From Microcebus murinus (Eukaryota > Chordata > Mammalia > Primates > Cheirogaleidae): a stretch of DNA of 64,000 bases. Shown piece after piece: positions 1 through 12,735 of the stretch. Position 1 is the stretch's first letter. Every line of letters starts with the position of its first letter. The stretch covers positions 10,836,501 through 10,900,500 of the forward strand of contig NC_134113.1 in assembly GCF_040939455.1 (NCBI RefSeq), given 5' to 3'. The notes beneath the pieces were generated by a model. The model searched no databases. It saw only the letters and a list, made by a program, of their open reading frames with translations, and was not told the origin of the DNA. The position numbers were made by a program, and so were the translations under genes.

Positions 1-1378
1 TCCTGGCCAAAGCCCCTGCTCACTGCCTTTCAGTGTGGGGTTTGGGAAATGTGGGTGTAGTTGGCTCCCTATGTCAAGTGCCCCTGGGTCCCTGAAGTCC
101 TGTAAGATCTTCAAGCACGGGCCAGGGCTCCCACAGGTGCAAATGGGGCTGAGTGAGGAGGATAAACGGGGCGGGGGAACCTGCCCAAGCAGATGCCTGG
201 AGGTCGGGACTGTTTAGGAGGCACAGGTTTGCCATGAGGCTGGAGGTGGGCCAGAGCCACTTCCCTAGGGCTTGAAGACTAGACGGCAGGCTGGGTGGCT
301 GGCCTTTGCAGAGCAGAACGGGGAGCCTCTGAAAGTTGTCGAGCGAGGGAGGGAGACAATTCCATCTGTATGAATTCCTTCCTTCCTTCTTTGATTCATT
401 TCTTAAGAATTTATTAAGTGTCTTCTCTGGGCCATGGCTACGTGGGACTGGTGATTCGAAAATACCAGTCACCTTCCTGGCCTTCGAGGGGTCACGGGCT
501 CACCCGGAGAAACTCACGCATCTTCATAAGGGTAGCCAAGTCCCACCGGTAGCAAGATAGCTCTGCACACTGGGGCAGTGGGAGGTAGGGGAGAGATCTG
601 GAAAGGTTTCCTAGAGTTAGGGCCTAACTGGGTCTTGGGGGGTCAAGTAGAGGATGCTGGGCCCACTGGACTGGGAATAAGGAGGAAAAGTCCGGGGAGA
701 GGGACAGCATGGCAAACACCTGGAGACTTGCTGCCACCTGTTGGGTTCTGCCGGCAGCTTGGGTGTTAGGCAAGAGAGAAGGTGGTGGTAGTTTAGTGCC
801 TCTTGTTCCCCACTGCAGGGTGTGGCCACAGGGGAGAGGGCAGTGAGGGGCCGGAGAGAAGGCAGGTCACGCTGGCTGCAGAGTGGGGGAGGCGATGGAG
901 AGAGCGAGAGGGAGACAGGGAGAAGTGGCCGGAGATGATGGAGGTCGGAGCAGAGGGGATGGAGGAAGGGAAGACTGCAGAGTACCCACCTGTCCGTCCA
1001 TGTAGGAAGCGTTTGCTGAGTGCCAGCATGTGCCAGGGACAGTGCTGGGTCCTGGCGGTTGGACCCGTCAGGCTCGTTACTGCCTGGGATGGGGCTAGAG
1101 GCAGGGCTGGAAGCATGGAATAAGGACAAGCAGGACTGGGGGCAGGAGATGAGCAGTTTGAGTTCAAGGTGGCCCCATCCCGGTGGATGTGATTGGGGGC
1201 CGGGCAGCAGCAAGCGGCAAGTGCTTGGCAAAAATAAAAGTATTTCCAAGGGGGAGTGCACAGGAGCTAACTTCTTGGGGTTTCATCAGTCTTTTCATTT
1301 AATCCTCATTTAAGAGTATTCCCATTGTCCAGGTGAGGAAACTGAGGCCGAGAGACTTCATCCCTTGTCTCATTCGTG

Positions 1379-1706
1379 CAGTGGTGGGCAAACATTTTCC
1401 ACAAAGGGTTAGGTAGTAAATATTTTTGGTGTCATCAGCCATACCTCTTGGTCAAACCACTCAACTCTGCCCAGGTAGTGGTGAAGCAGCCGTGGACAGT
1501 ACCAGAAATGGACGGCTGAAGCTGTATCTTAATGAAACAAGGTAGATGAACACCGAAATTCAAATTTCATATAATTTTCACATGTCAGAAAATATTCCTT
1601 TTCTTTTCTTAATATTCAAAAACATAAAAAACATGCTTAGTTTCTGGTTGTAGCAAAACAGCCGGCGGACAGGATCTGGCACTCGGGCTGTAGCCGGCAG
1701 CCCCTG
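1379..1706 (+). mobile_element. hAT-type DNA transposon fossil
   Basis: It begins 'cagtggtgggcaaacatttt' and contains 'ggttaggtagtaaatatttt' and 'accactcaactctgccca', ending near 'gggctgtagccggcagcccc'. This matches the common non-autonomous element that starts CAGGGGTCGGCAAAC; the family name is not certain. Confidence 0.65.
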
Positions 1707-1835
1707 CTGGGGATGGTTGGGAGGTGGCAGCGCTGGGTGCAGGCTGGGCTCTGCAGGCCCGGTGACTCCCCACCAGGTCAGCTCCCAGTGCAGCACACGG
1801 CCTCAGCCTCAGAGCCTCCAGTGGCTTGGCCCCGT

Positions 1836-1849
1836 CTGCCCCCTGGTGG
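1836..1849 (-). promoter_or_regulatory. CTCF-like motif, minus orientation
   Basis: The minus strand reads CCACCAGGGGGCAG, a full match to the CTCF core, about 9 kb beyond the CYTH4 3' end and just outside the CpG-rich block. Confidence 0.45.
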
Positions 1850-2100
1850 GTCCCTTGCCCTCTGGTTCTCTCATTTTGGGGTGCACAGTGCACCCTGCTT
1901 CCAGGGTGCCAGTCGCCGGGAGGAGGCAGTGTGTGTGTGGAGGGTAGGCCATCACCTCTGGATCCGCCACCTGGGAACACGATCCCCACCCTGCCAGGCA
2001 CCAGCTGGGGAGATCTGAAACCTCTCTGAGCCTCAGTGTCCCCATCGGTAAAGTGGGGCATAGCAGAGAACCCACCTAAAGGGGCTCTGTGAGGCCGTGT

Positions 2101-2580
2101 GAGAACCTGCCTGGAAACGTGCTCTCCCCCGCCGCCGCCTTTGGCTGCCTCAGTTTCCCTCCTTTCCTGGTCTCCGAGCCTGGTCTACACGTGCGCTTGC
2201 AGCCTGTCCCCGCCTCCCCTCCCCGCCGGCCCCTCCTTTGCCGGGAGACCGACGTCCTGGGTGTCTCCCAGCTGCCTCCCGCGGAGGGTTTCTGGAAAGC
2301 TTTTAAAAATGAGGCTTCCTCCAGCGGCTGGGGAAGGTGGGGAGGGGGGCGCCGCCTGTAGGAGCTTCCCCGGTGGGCGGCGGCGCTCCCAGCCTTTTCG
2401 GGAGATCTACTGCTGATTATTATGGAAATCAGGCCCCGGCAGCGGGCTCGCTGGCGGCGGTGCGGGAGCAGGCGGCGCGCAGTAGTGCAGGCCCCAAGGC
2501 CCGGTGGCGCGGGACGCCCTGCCAGCCAGGGGGAGATGCGCACCCGGTGTCGCAGCCCCCAGCGCTCCTGGGACAAGCGT
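2101..2580. promoter_or_regulatory. Isolated CpG-rich block
   Basis: I count about 41 CpG in 480 bp at roughly two-thirds G+C, giving observed/expected near 0.75, well above the surrounding DNA. It lies about 8.4 kb beyond the CYTH4 3' end. No coding exon or clear gene start is visible; it could be a promoter of an unannotated transcript or an enhancer. Confidence 0.5.
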
Positions 2581-3671
2581 GGCCTGCTCTGGCCAGGAGC
2601 CGGGTGGCACAGGGCTGGTGGCCTGAGCCGCAGCTGGAGGAAGCCAGGGCGCAGGGGAGCTTTGAGGCCCTGGGAGTCTTTGGTTCTTCTCGGCCAATCT
2701 CTGGACACTTGGGGCCGTGGGACTGGATATTTTTAGTCCAAACAGAGGAAAAGGCTGTGGGGTTCACTGCCAGAGCCCTAGGAACAGAGTTGGGTGCAAG
2801 AAGCCCTATTAGTAGATTTGCGGGGCATGCACGTGGCCCCAGCGCTGTGCAAGTGCACTGGTGGCTGTTCACCTCCTTCCGTTGACTTGGGTGTCATCGA
2901 GCCCATTTTACAGATGAAAGAACAGAGACTCGGGACAGGCAAAGCTCCCACGGCCAAAGCAGTGGAGGAGAGACACGAACGGGGTTGTCCAGCTCCCACG
3001 GCCAGTTCCTACTCCCTTGTTCATCCTGTCTCCAGCCCGAGGATGGACGACTGTACCTTCGGGTGGCCCCGTCCCACTGTGGACTGCGGTCGCCTCTCTG
3101 GAGGGACACTGCAACGTGGCTCTATCTGGGACGGAGCTGACGGCCCGGTTCCTGACCATGCCTTCTGTCCAACCAGCAAAATCCACTTCCTTTGTGTTTG
3201 TCACGTTCTGGAGAAGGGCTCCAATCTAAGCTTAGAAGTGACAGAGGAAATAAACATGGGGGAGTCAGACAGATTTGGCCACTCTGTAAGCCAGAAAAAT
3301 GGCCCCAGCAGACAGGCAAGCAGCATCCTTGGAAACACCCCTGCAGCGAGCAAGAACTGCCGTGGGGTGGTTCTGTTTGCTCTGTGATGAGCCCAGGCGG
3401 CCACGAGGAAAAGCAGAGACCCGCGGGTGAACGGGTAAGGGCAGGAGCAGACGACTCACACTAGAAACACACATGCTTAACCCGAGCACGGAAAAACTCC
3501 ATTCCCACTCAGATATAAAAGGAGTGGGAATTTTAAGAAATGCAATTCTATTCAAATGAACAAATATTTTAAAACATGAATTTATTTAATCTACCGCTGA
3601 ATAGCTATAACTATCTCTAACTGAACTCTCGTTCAGGGCCCAGGAGTCTTTTAAGAGCTCTCTCTCCAGAT

Positions 3672-3790
3672 GCTAGCCTGTGCTGATCCTCTCAATGGCC
3701 CCAATTCACAGATGGGAAACTGGGCGAGGAGAGGCTAATTGCATAACTTGCTCAAGGTCAGACAGCTGGTGAGTGGCTGAGGGGAGTCAC
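3672..3790 (-). repeat. MIR SINE
   Basis: Reversed MIR: 'ttcacagatgggaaactggg', 'cttgctcaaggtcagacagc', 'tggtgagtggctgag'. Confidence 0.75.
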
Positions 3791-3827
3791 CTGCCAGGTT
3801 CAAAGCAGGGGCATTTAACCCCTGGGA

Positions 3828-3915
3828 CAGCCGTTCCCAAAGTGTGGTTCTGGAGCAGCGGCATCAACACGACGTGGAAACGCCTTAGACATGCAAAGCT
3901 GCGGGTCAGAGGACG
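3828..3915 (+). mobile_element. MER5A-like hAT fossil
   Basis: 'cagccgttcccaaagtgtgg' then 'agcggcatcaacacgacgtg' aligns with the 5' part of MER5A as I recall it. Confidence 0.65.
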
Positions 3916-4329
3916 ACTGCCTTGGCTCCAGGTGAGGATGGAGAAAGCGGGCGCTTGCTCGTGCCGTGGAGGCCGGTCGTGCTGGTCCGACTGTTTGGAA
4001 TTATGAATGGACAGCAGGCATCCCGAACCTGAAAACTGGCCAGTGACCATGGACAAGGTTTTCTTCAGGAAGATATTTAAGACATGGTATTTATAAACGC
4101 GCAACACTGGAAGCACTCTGAGTCTCCGGCAGTGGGGGTTGGGGAGAAAGGCTCTGACTCGTTTTCACGATGGCTCCGTGCAGCGTTGCGAGTGAGTTTG
4201 TGAAGGTGCAGGACATGGGACGATCGGTGAACGACTCCTGCTGGCCTGCCCGGGACTTTCCCAGTTTTAGCACTGGAAGTCCTGCGTTCCGGAAAACTCC
4301 TTGATCCAGAGCAAATGGGGACAGTTGGT

Positions 4330-4710
4330 CACCTTAGGTATAATTGGCATTAATGCTACACACCAGGCATTTCTGTTCTCCCTTCTTTCGGGTTAGGCAG
4401 TGGGATGGCACTTCCTCTCCCACTGAAGTGAGGTGGCCCTGTGACTTGCTCTGGACAGTGAAATGTGAGCGGAAGTGGTGGGTCACATCCAGACAGTGCT
4501 CCTGGCAGCCCACACCAGGATGGCGCCTCCTCATCCTGGGTGGTTGAGTGACTATGACAGCAGAGGACCCCCATCCAGCACCACCCCCCCCCCCCGCTGG
4601 ACATACGGTGCCAGCAAGACATGGCCTCTTGTTATATGTGAAGCTGTTGAGAGGGGTTATTTGTTACCACGGCATAACTCAACCTTCCCTGACTGGTACA
4701 CATGGGCACA
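4330..4710 (+). repeat. Possible LTR-type or other interspersed repeat
   Basis: Words such as 'gccctgtgacttgctctgga' followed by 'cagtgaaatgtgagcggaag' and 'accacggcataactcaacct' recur in mammalian genomes. I cannot name the family. A C12 run lies inside (4584-4595). Confidence 0.35.
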
Positions 4711-5119
4711 TCTGGATTCCATGGCATATGGCAGACACGGGTTACAAAATTGCATTGCAGTATCATTGCAGAGAGGTGGCACAGAAAGCATATAGACATG
4801 CTGGAAACATTCTGAGCTGTTTATAATTATCAACTTGAAGAATTCTGGGTTACGTTTTTTCTTTTTTGCTGCATTTTCCAGTTTTCTATAATGAGTATGT
4901 TTTAATGTTTTTTAATTGGGGACCTTCTATTAAAAAATAATTTCTTTGGATCAAAGGTAGATTCTCTCTGGGCTCTTATTTATTAACTGAAAATCCCTGG
5001 GGGAGGGAGAAAGAGAGGAGCGCTAAGCTTTAGCCACAAAGGATCAAAGGGGCTGGAAAGGTCACAGAGTTAATCCTGCACTTGTGCTGGAGCCACCCTG
5101 CCGGTTGCTGGGTCCTGCT

Positions 5120-5290
5120 GGCCTTAGCAACTCCATCAGATGCCACTTCTTGGCCACGGACACTGGGCAAGTCACAAACTCTCTGAGCCTCCAGATCCTC
5201 GTTTGTCAAATGGGAGTAATCAATCCTGTCTGCCTCGTGGGCTACAGGGAGGGTGAGCTGCGAGGTTGGTGCCTTCTGCCTCGGTCTTCC
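5120..5290 (+). repeat. MIR SINE
   Basis: Sense MIR: 'cactgggcaagtcacaaact', 'ctctgagcctccagatcctc', 'tttgtcaaatgggagtaatc'. Confidence 0.75.
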
Positions 5291-6904
5291 TCTTGGAGCC
5301 CCATGTTGGGTGACCTGGGGCATGTGCCTTAGCTTCTGTGGGCTTCAGTTAGCTCATGAAGGAATGGGAAGGTGACTTTACAGGTCAAGGAGGCCCTGGA
5401 TGGGGCTGGAGGTCCCTGTGCAGAAGCAGAAGAGGTGGAAAGGGAGAGGGCTTATAGGCCTTGCAGTCCAGGTGCAGAGCAAAAGCCTACACCCTTCCGT
5501 GAGTCTGCCAGCTGCAGACCATGAAGCCAGCTCGCCAAAAGCCGAACTGTGAACACTTAAGATTGGGACAAAATCAGGTGCCGATTCTCCTTTGGAGGTT
5601 CTGGGGCTGGCACACCTGTTTTTCTGAAACCTCTGGAGTCTTAAAGGAGCCCGGGGAGCTGGAGTGGTCTGGGAGGGCTTCCTGCAGGAGGAGGATGGCC
5701 AACTGCTCCTCCTGGAAGGACGGGATGGACAGCCCCTGTTACCTTTGGTGGTTCTATCCAGAGCCCTCCCTCTCAGCCACCCCTCGCCCCCAAGGGAGAT
5801 TCCATCGAGAATATAATGGTGACAGCTAGTCTCTGCTACAGGCTGTGGTAGACAGGCTTGCTGGACAGGAGCAGGGGAGACTCAGCCGGGGGAAGAGCTC
5901 ACTGGAGCTGGGTGGGGGCAGGGCAGGATGCCGCAGATGCCCCTCGCTTCTCCAGGGTGAAGCAGCCACAGGTCACATGCCTTCCAGTCCACAGGGCCAC
6001 CAGGGATGACCCTACTTTCTTGCTGGGCTCTTGGGGATCTGCCCAATCTCCACGGTGACCCTATGTCTGTGGGTATCTGGGGCAGTCCTGGTTTGCCCCT
6101 CTCGTCCCAGCACCCCCTCGTACCTAGCATTCCAGCACTCTTAGGAAGGTCCTACTGGGGACAGTGAGTTTGTGGCCACCCTAAATCTCTACAGGTTTCA
6201 GGTCAGACGGCGTTGGCTTCATGCTGGCTCGGGCCCTTCTTGGCCGGGTTGCAGGGAGCCTCGGGGTCCTTATCTGTGAAGTGAGGTCAGTCATACCCCC
6301 ATGGAGACTGTCGGGAGGTTGGAAGCAGCGTTGGCAGATGCCCTGGCATCCTCAGTGCTCCGAGATGGGTGGCTTTGGCCACGACATATTGATCCTGGGC
6401 GCAGTGGGGCCCAGGCAGGGGTGTCCGGGTCAAATCTGGAGCACCAGGTCTTTGTGGGCTAGTTCTGAGGATTATCCGCAGCTAAGAATCTCAGGACAAA
6501 ATAAAAAGAGACCTCCAAAGTTAAGTGTCTCATTTGGGGACAAAGGCACCTGGGTTTCCCAACCACTCCCATCATAGACCCAGCCCAGCACTGCAGGCCC
6601 AGGAGCAGCCGGGTGGGCTTGGGAGGGGCAGGGACTTCTGTGACCCCTGGAAGTTTCCGCTTCTTCCTCGAGAACAGGTCCAAGGTTCCAGTAGCCTCCT
6701 GCCTTTCAGCCCACGCCTCTGTCGTCCTGGAGACTCTGGGACCGTGACCGCTGGTGGGAGCCCTGGCCTCTATGCAGGAGTCCCCACCCGCGGCTTCGCA
6801 TTGAGAAACGAGGTCCAGAGACAGCAGGGTCTGGCCTGGAGCCACACAGCCTGGATCAGAACCCAGGGCTGCAGCAGACACCAGACCTCAGGTGCTTGCC
6901 AATG

Positions 6905-7012
6905 CACCAAGGGGCAGGGAGGGGGCGATAGGGAGAGGGAGGGAGGGGCATGCGGGAAAGGGGGAGGAGGGGAGGCCCAGGTGAGAGGGTGCAGAAGGGG
7001 GCAGCAGGGAGG
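6905..7012 (+). repeat. Polypurine-rich tract
   Basis: About 100 bp composed mostly of G and A (gggag/gaggg words) with few pyrimidines. It could form triplex or G4 structures. Intergenic. Confidence 0.7.
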
Positions 7013-8779
7013 ACCTTCTGCCCAGCCCTGGGCCCTTGTCTGACTTGGAGGTGAAGGCCTCCACCCGGGGTCACTCAGTGCGACCTGCTCCCCTCCTCTC
7101 TCCCCCACACCTTCCCTCCCACCTGCCTTCGCTGGGCTGTTGGGGGCTGCCCTCACCTTCACAAGCCCTAGCCCTGGCCCAGCAAGCCTCTTTCCTCTTC
7201 CTCCCCTCCTAGGTACTCTGCTCCTGCCCAGCCCCCACGCCCCTCCCTCCCCTCCCCCAGCCCCAAGGCTGTCCCCTCAGCCTCAATCCAGCCCGGGACA
7301 TCTCCAGCCACGTAATTCTCTTCCGCAACTCTTTTGCGCTTGAGCTCTACCCCAGCTGCGTTGCCGTCCTGGTGGAGGCTGCCTCCGGCTGGCCAGTCTG
7401 GTCCTGCTTCTGTTCCTTTCTGAGTCCTGCTGTTCCAGGCAGGCCCCCTCCAGGCCCACCAAAGAGTTCAGCGCTCCCCAAATGTGCCAGACTGCGGTGT
7501 GGGGGCCGTGCATTCCCCTGAGCCATCCCTCCCATCAGGAATGCCCGCCCCCCTGCTGGGCAGATGTTTGCCCCACGCCCCTCCTCTCTTCTGCTCCCTG
7601 AACCCCTCAAGCCCCCTCCCCTCGTGTCTGCTGTAGCCCCCCCAGTGCTTTCCCCACGGTGAGGTCATCTCGCCGTCCTGTCTGCCCGCCTCTGGCCTAC
7701 GGACTCTGATTCATCAGTTTCTCCGGAAGCCCGGCACCTGGAAGCGGTGCTGGAAGAGCATGTTCTCCCCAACGAGGCCCCGTGGACTCCGGCTTCCCCC
7801 CGCAGTCTGTAGGCAGAGGAGGCTGTGCTCTGCTGTCTAGAAGCCGAATGGGATGGAGCCACGCTGCCTGGCAGAGAGGGGGAGGTGGGGCCTGGCTTGG
7901 TGGGGACGAGGCCCCTGAGTGAATGTGGGTTCAGAGACGGTCAGCCACTTGTCCAAGATCACACAGCAGTTTGGGGCAAGGCCATGATTTCTACCCAGCC
8001 GTGCCTCACTCCAAGGCTCAGCCATTCTGGGCGAAGCCTGGGGGGTTGTGGGCAGGCAGGCGGGAGTGGATGGGCCTCTGGCGCCCCTCAGAGGCCAGGC
8101 TCTCAGGACACTCGGGGGTGGTCCTCTCATCACAGGCAAGGAGGGGCTGGAGGCCGGCAGTGCCCTGGCCGGGCGAGGCCTGTCTTTGATTCTTTGATGC
8201 TCACACTTTCAGACCCCTGGGGAACAAACGCCTGAGTCATCGCTGAGCCGGCAAACATATTTAGCTCCTTTCCTCGTCCCTAATAAATCAATTTCCCCAG
8301 GTCTTTCACACCTGCTGCCCGACTCGGGCTGCCCGCCCCCATCTCCTGCCCCCTGGCATCCGGGCAGGGCCCCAGTGCCAGCTCTGGGTGCCAGGCCTCA
8401 GGATGGAGGGGCTCCTCCTCCCAGGCGCCTGGCAGGGTCCCCCTTGGCTTCTCAGAGTCCCCTTGCCCTTCCCTACCCCAACCCAGGGTGTCTGTGCCGA
8501 GCTTGCGCCCCCAGGCTGGGATGGCTCTGTTTGCAGCCACTACCGATGCCCCAGTCAGGACTTCCTGCGGTCGGTCGGAGCTGTGGGCTCAGAGATGCAG
8601 GGATTGCAGCCTCACGCACGCAGCCCAGCCGCCACCCGGCCAGCGTCACTCCCCCAACCTCACGCCCCTTTGGCCCACTGAGGGTTGTGGTTGGGGCCCA
8701 GGGGAGTCCCAGAAATACGTTGCCTTGTCCTGCCTCCTGTGGCCCACTCCCGGCCTCCACTTGGCTTATGATTTCATGA

Positions 8780-9060
8780 GTGCCTCTTCCAAGAAGCCTT
8801 CCCAGATCTCCCCCACTTACTGCTCATGTGAATGCTTCCTCCTCCGATGGCCCCAGCCCATTTGTTTCTCCATGAAAGCAGGTACGCAGTCTGCCTCACG
8901 GCAAAAATAATAGTGGCACTTAACCCCGAGTAGCTGCCCACCACTGTTCTAAGCATTCTGCATATGTTTAATCATTCTCATCTTTTCCATGGGAAATCTG
9001 AGGCCCAGGGAAACTTGCTTAAGAACAGGGTAGAGTGGGGCCTCAAACCCAGGCCCTTTG
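8780..9060. repeat. L2 fragment (+) followed by MIR (-)
   Basis: 'cttccaagaagccttcccag' (about 8787) is an L2 3'-region signature. From about 8905 a reversed MIR follows with 'atgggaaatctgaggcccag' and 'ggcctcaaacccaggccctt'. Confidence 0.65.
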
Positions 9061-10562
9061 GGCAGCTGTCACCACTGCCCCCAGGCCCTCTCACGGCAAG
9101 TGGCTTTTGTGGCACCTGCTCACCCCATCCTTCCCAGGGTGAGAGCTGCATTACACCCATGCCTGAGACCTCCTGGCACGTGGAAGTCCCCACTAAGGGT
9201 TCAAGCCAGGGAGCTCACCAGGCTCAACCCCTCGGGGAAGAAAATCACGTCCAGAGAGGGCAAACAACTGGTCAGAGCCCCACAGCCAGAGCTGGAGACA
9301 GCCCGAGTGTCCGGGACCCAGTCCAGGCCCTGCCCGGATGACTGCCCAGCACGAGGAGGGGGGCTCGTGCTTATCTGTGTCCATGGCTCTCTTGGGCTGC
9401 TCGAGCCCGCAGGCCCCAGCAGACCAGGAGCCCCACCCCCAAGATGCCCTGGCCAGGGCTCCACTCTGGACAGAGGCCCGTCCCTGCAAGGGGCGGTCGG
9501 GCCAGGCTGGGCCCCCGTCTGGGTCTGGCCGCAGCATGGGAATCTCTCATCCACGTGTGATGGGAGCCCCCTGCTGCCCAGAGCGAGGAGTGGCAGAGTG
9601 GCAGGACGGGGGCAGAGGCCGTCCCTGGAGGGGTAAGGGGGCCGTGAGTCACACTCAGTTCCCAGACTTGTGATGCAGCCCCACCCGCCTCTCCGGCCAC
9701 TGCTACACCCCCAGTGGCACCCACGTTCTTACAGCTCCCTGGGCCTCCAGACATGTGAACCTGCTGACGCCCAGGCCCAGAGAACCTTTTATCAGCTAAC
9801 TTCAACTGAACCAGCCACTATTATGCACCCACTGTGTGCCAGGCACTGAGCAAGTGCACGGTCCAGTGGGGGCAGACGTGAGGTGAGCTCACGGCACTGT
9901 CCGGTGTGTGTCCTTTCCCTGGGCTGGCTGCCAGCACTCAAGCACCCTCCTCTGAGAAGCCTCCCTGGGTTGCCCCTCTGCCCGGCCCAGCCCTGCACTG
10001 CCCACCCCCCCCCCACTCTGTTACAGCACGTGCCAGCAGGGCTGTGACTGGCTGTGCACAGCTGTCGCCCGCACTAGACTTGAGCTCCTCTCGAGGGCGA
10101 GGGCTTTGTCGGGATGTCCCTGGCCCTGCCGGGAGCTCGGCGCAGCAGCTCAGCAAGCTGGGCGGAAGGAGGAAGGTGTGGAGAGTCGACCGCTCAGCTC
10201 CTTGTGGTCTTCCAGGAGTGACTCCAGTGGTGGAGGCTCAGGCGGGGGCGGGTGAGGGTGTGGGGGTGACCTTGGTGCTGAACCACCTCGGCTGCACCTA
10301 GGCTGCCTCGAGTCCTAGAGGTCAGGACCCCTAGAATGTGAGCCCCATGCAGGCAGGGCTTCTGTCTTGTTCTGCAAGTGCCTGGCACAACGCGGGTGCT
10401 CAATAAATATGTGTGGGAAGTACAAATAAACGAGGATCACAGAATTCAAGCTCCTCTGTAATCCCCCAAGTGCTCATTGAAGAAGGTGGTGCTCGCATTC
10501 CTCCAGAGACAGGGAACTTACTACCTATCTCCCAGGGCAGCAGTTCTTTTTATCTTTATATG

Positions 10563-10568
10563 TTTATT
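10563..10568 (-). terminator. Possible distal polyadenylation signal
   Basis: A second AATAAA in CYTH4 sense, about 400 bp beyond the first, in an A/T-rich stretch. It could serve a longer 3' end or be chance. Confidence 0.25.
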
Positions 10569-10944
10569 TTAATTCAAAATGTTAAGTTGGTGTAAATGTT
10601 TTAGGTTACATGGATTGCTTTTGTAATGCTTGCGTCCCAGGTCTAGGTGTGTCTTTCTATCTTTAGACAGCGGTGCCTGCTGGAAAGTTCTTTTGCCTTT
10701 CCCTGGGCTTGGCCGAACCTGCCCACCCTGCCTCCACTCTGAAGGAGCCCTATGGGAAGTCAAGCCCCTGGGACTTGTGTCCAGCACGGCGGCCCGTGTC
10801 CTGAGAATGAGGCTCCAGGGCCCTTGGAGTGCCCACGCCTCCCTGGTTGCCCCTCCTGCCTCAGCTGGAAAGGGACGAAGGTGAAGGCCAGGCTGGGGTC
10901 AAGGATGGCAGACTTGGTCACGGAGAGGACAGAGCCCCACTCAC

Positions 10945-12662
10945 AGGTGGGATCATGAACTTTATTCTCTCGTCTGAGCGACTGCCAGAACAGCCACTCA
11001 TGCCTAGAAAATCACCGATCCCACCTGCTCCGTGGCGGGCGGAGCTGGGGACCAGAGAGAGGAAGGGAGCAGACTAAAGTCACACAGCCGGTGTGTGCCA
11101 GAGGCAGGAGAGGACCTCTGACCCCCTGACCCCCAGCCCAGTGTTCCTTTCATGACCCCCGGCTTCCCCTTCACAGGCCAAATGAGGCTGGGGCTCAGCC
11201 CACAGGCTGCCATGAACCTGTGGAAATCCTCAACTGTCCAGGCCTCCTTCTGTGGCACCCAGCCCAGACCTTCCCCAGTGCAATATCACTACCAGGTACT
11301 TGCACACCTCCAGAGACAGGGATCTCACCACCTCACAGGGCAGCTAGTCCATCCTGACCCTGTGGACGGTAGGCGTGTGGGGTGCCTGGCGAGCTGCGGT
11401 TCCTCCTGGGGAATCCACCTGCTCTAGCTCACTTGCCACTTGGGCCGGCAGCGGGGCAGAGGCAACCCTATTTCCTGTTCCTCCGCCAAGGAATTTCCCT
11501 CTGGGGGCTCCCTGGAGCCTGTGTGAGGGGTTGAAGTGCTTCCAACTAGTGGAATCTTCCCCGAGGCTGGGCCTCCCTGGAGACTGTCTCTGATGCTGCC
11601 GCAGACAGCCTCGAGATGCCGGGACCCACCGGGCTGCCCCTCACCACCATGGCGCTGCTGGGCCTGCTCCAGGGGAGCCGTGGCCGAGACTCCAAGCATG
11701 AGCTCCGTGTCACTTGTTGGCTCAAACGCTGCCTCCTGGTAACCACAGCCCGCAAAGCTCTCTCTTCTTGGCTTCTTGGTTTTAGCACCCATCCTGCTCG
11801 AGTCCCATCTGTCGGGGACGCTCTCTGTCATTTTCTGAGGGGTCCCACTTGCTCCTCTACTCCAAATAGGCATCGCTGAGGGTGGAGCCCCCTCTGCTCT
11901 CCTCTTCCCAGCACCCTCCAGCCCAGCGTCTCCCCGGCTCAGTGAGCAAGTGCCGCATTTCCAGCCGGACGCTGGCTCCAGAGCCAGCGGGAGCCAGGAT
12001 GTTTCTAGCCCAACACTGCAGTTTTGCAAGGTCCAGAGAAGGACCATGACTTGGCAGAGGGCACACAGTGAGTCAGAGGCAGAGCTGGGACAGACTGAGG
12101 GGTCTGGGCTCCCAGTGCTGTGCTCCTGGTATCTCCTTGGGGTCCCGTCCGTGGGTCTGAGCTGTGTGTGTGTGCTGAGCTCTGTGTGTGCGTCCAAGCC
12201 TGGCCTGAGGACAGGGGAGGAGCTGGCAGAGATACCCTCCGAGCAGGAGGAGGGGCAGGAGGGCAGGAGCAACCAGGGAGCCCGGCCCCTACTGCTCTGA
12301 GGCCGACAGCACTTCCGAGTGCAAGGAGGTGTTTCAGAGATGGGGACTCTGATGTCCAGAGGGAAGACGTGCGCTGGGTTCTGGGGCTGGTTTCTCTTCA
12401 CTTGCTTCTCTCCCCCTTTACTGTGGTGGACTTAGGGCGGGGCCTGAGGGCCTCTCTTGGCTGCGGCTGGGTTCCCAGCGCCAGGGCGCCTCCCTGCCAG
12501 GCTCTGAGCCCCCTGAGGTTCCCTCCTGGGCTCCACCTCCCCCCTACAGTCAGCCCCAGGTAAGGAAGTAACGTGGGGAGAGAGAGGATGTCTACAGCCA
12601 GGGAAGTGTGCACTGGGACGGGAGGCGGGTCTCCAGGTGCCCCAGCACCACCCCCAGGAAGC
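10945..12662 (-). other. CYTH4: CYTH4 3' untranslated region (predicted)
   Basis: About 1.7 kb from the stop codon to just below the first strong AATAAA on the coding strand. It contains a MIR in minus orientation at about 12005-12110. A 325-codon open frame (12401-11424, minus) lies wholly inside it and looks like GC-driven chance. The end point is inferred from the poly(A) signal only. Confidence 0.6.
10961..10966 (-). terminator. CYTH4: CYTH4 polyadenylation signal AATAAA
   Basis: TTTATT on the plus strand reads AATAAA in the CYTH4 sense. The next 40 nt in sense contain a GT-rich stretch (ctgtgagtggggctctgt), as expected of a downstream element. It is the first canonical signal I find after the stop codon. 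Confidence 0.65.
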
Positions 12663-12735
12663 TCACTGCTTGCTGGCAATCTTCTTCTTCCGAGCAGAGA
12701 CCAGGTCGTAGAAGGGGACACGGGTGATGCTGGCT
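12663..12735 (-). CDS. CYTH4: CYTH4 coding exon 13 with stop
   Basis: It completes R371, then encodes residues 372-394 ([20 protein letters not shown], then SKQ) and TGA at 12665-12663. The basic RKKK stretch is the polybasic tail that assists membrane binding in cytohesins. The acceptor is ttccag. Confidence 0.98.

Larger units (their letters stand above)
1..10944. other. Intergenic DNA downstream of CYTH4
   Basis: No gene is supported. Recognised content: hAT-like fossil (1379-1706), CpG-rich block (2101-2580), MER5A-like fossil (3828-3915), LTR-like stretch (4330-4710), polypurine tract (6905-7012), and MIR/L2 remnants at 1283, 2020, 2888, 3672, 5120, 7920, 8780, 8905, 9800 and 10230. I see nothing assignable in 1-1280, 5400-6890 and 7020-7900 beyond GC-rich unique sequence. 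Confidence 0.7.
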
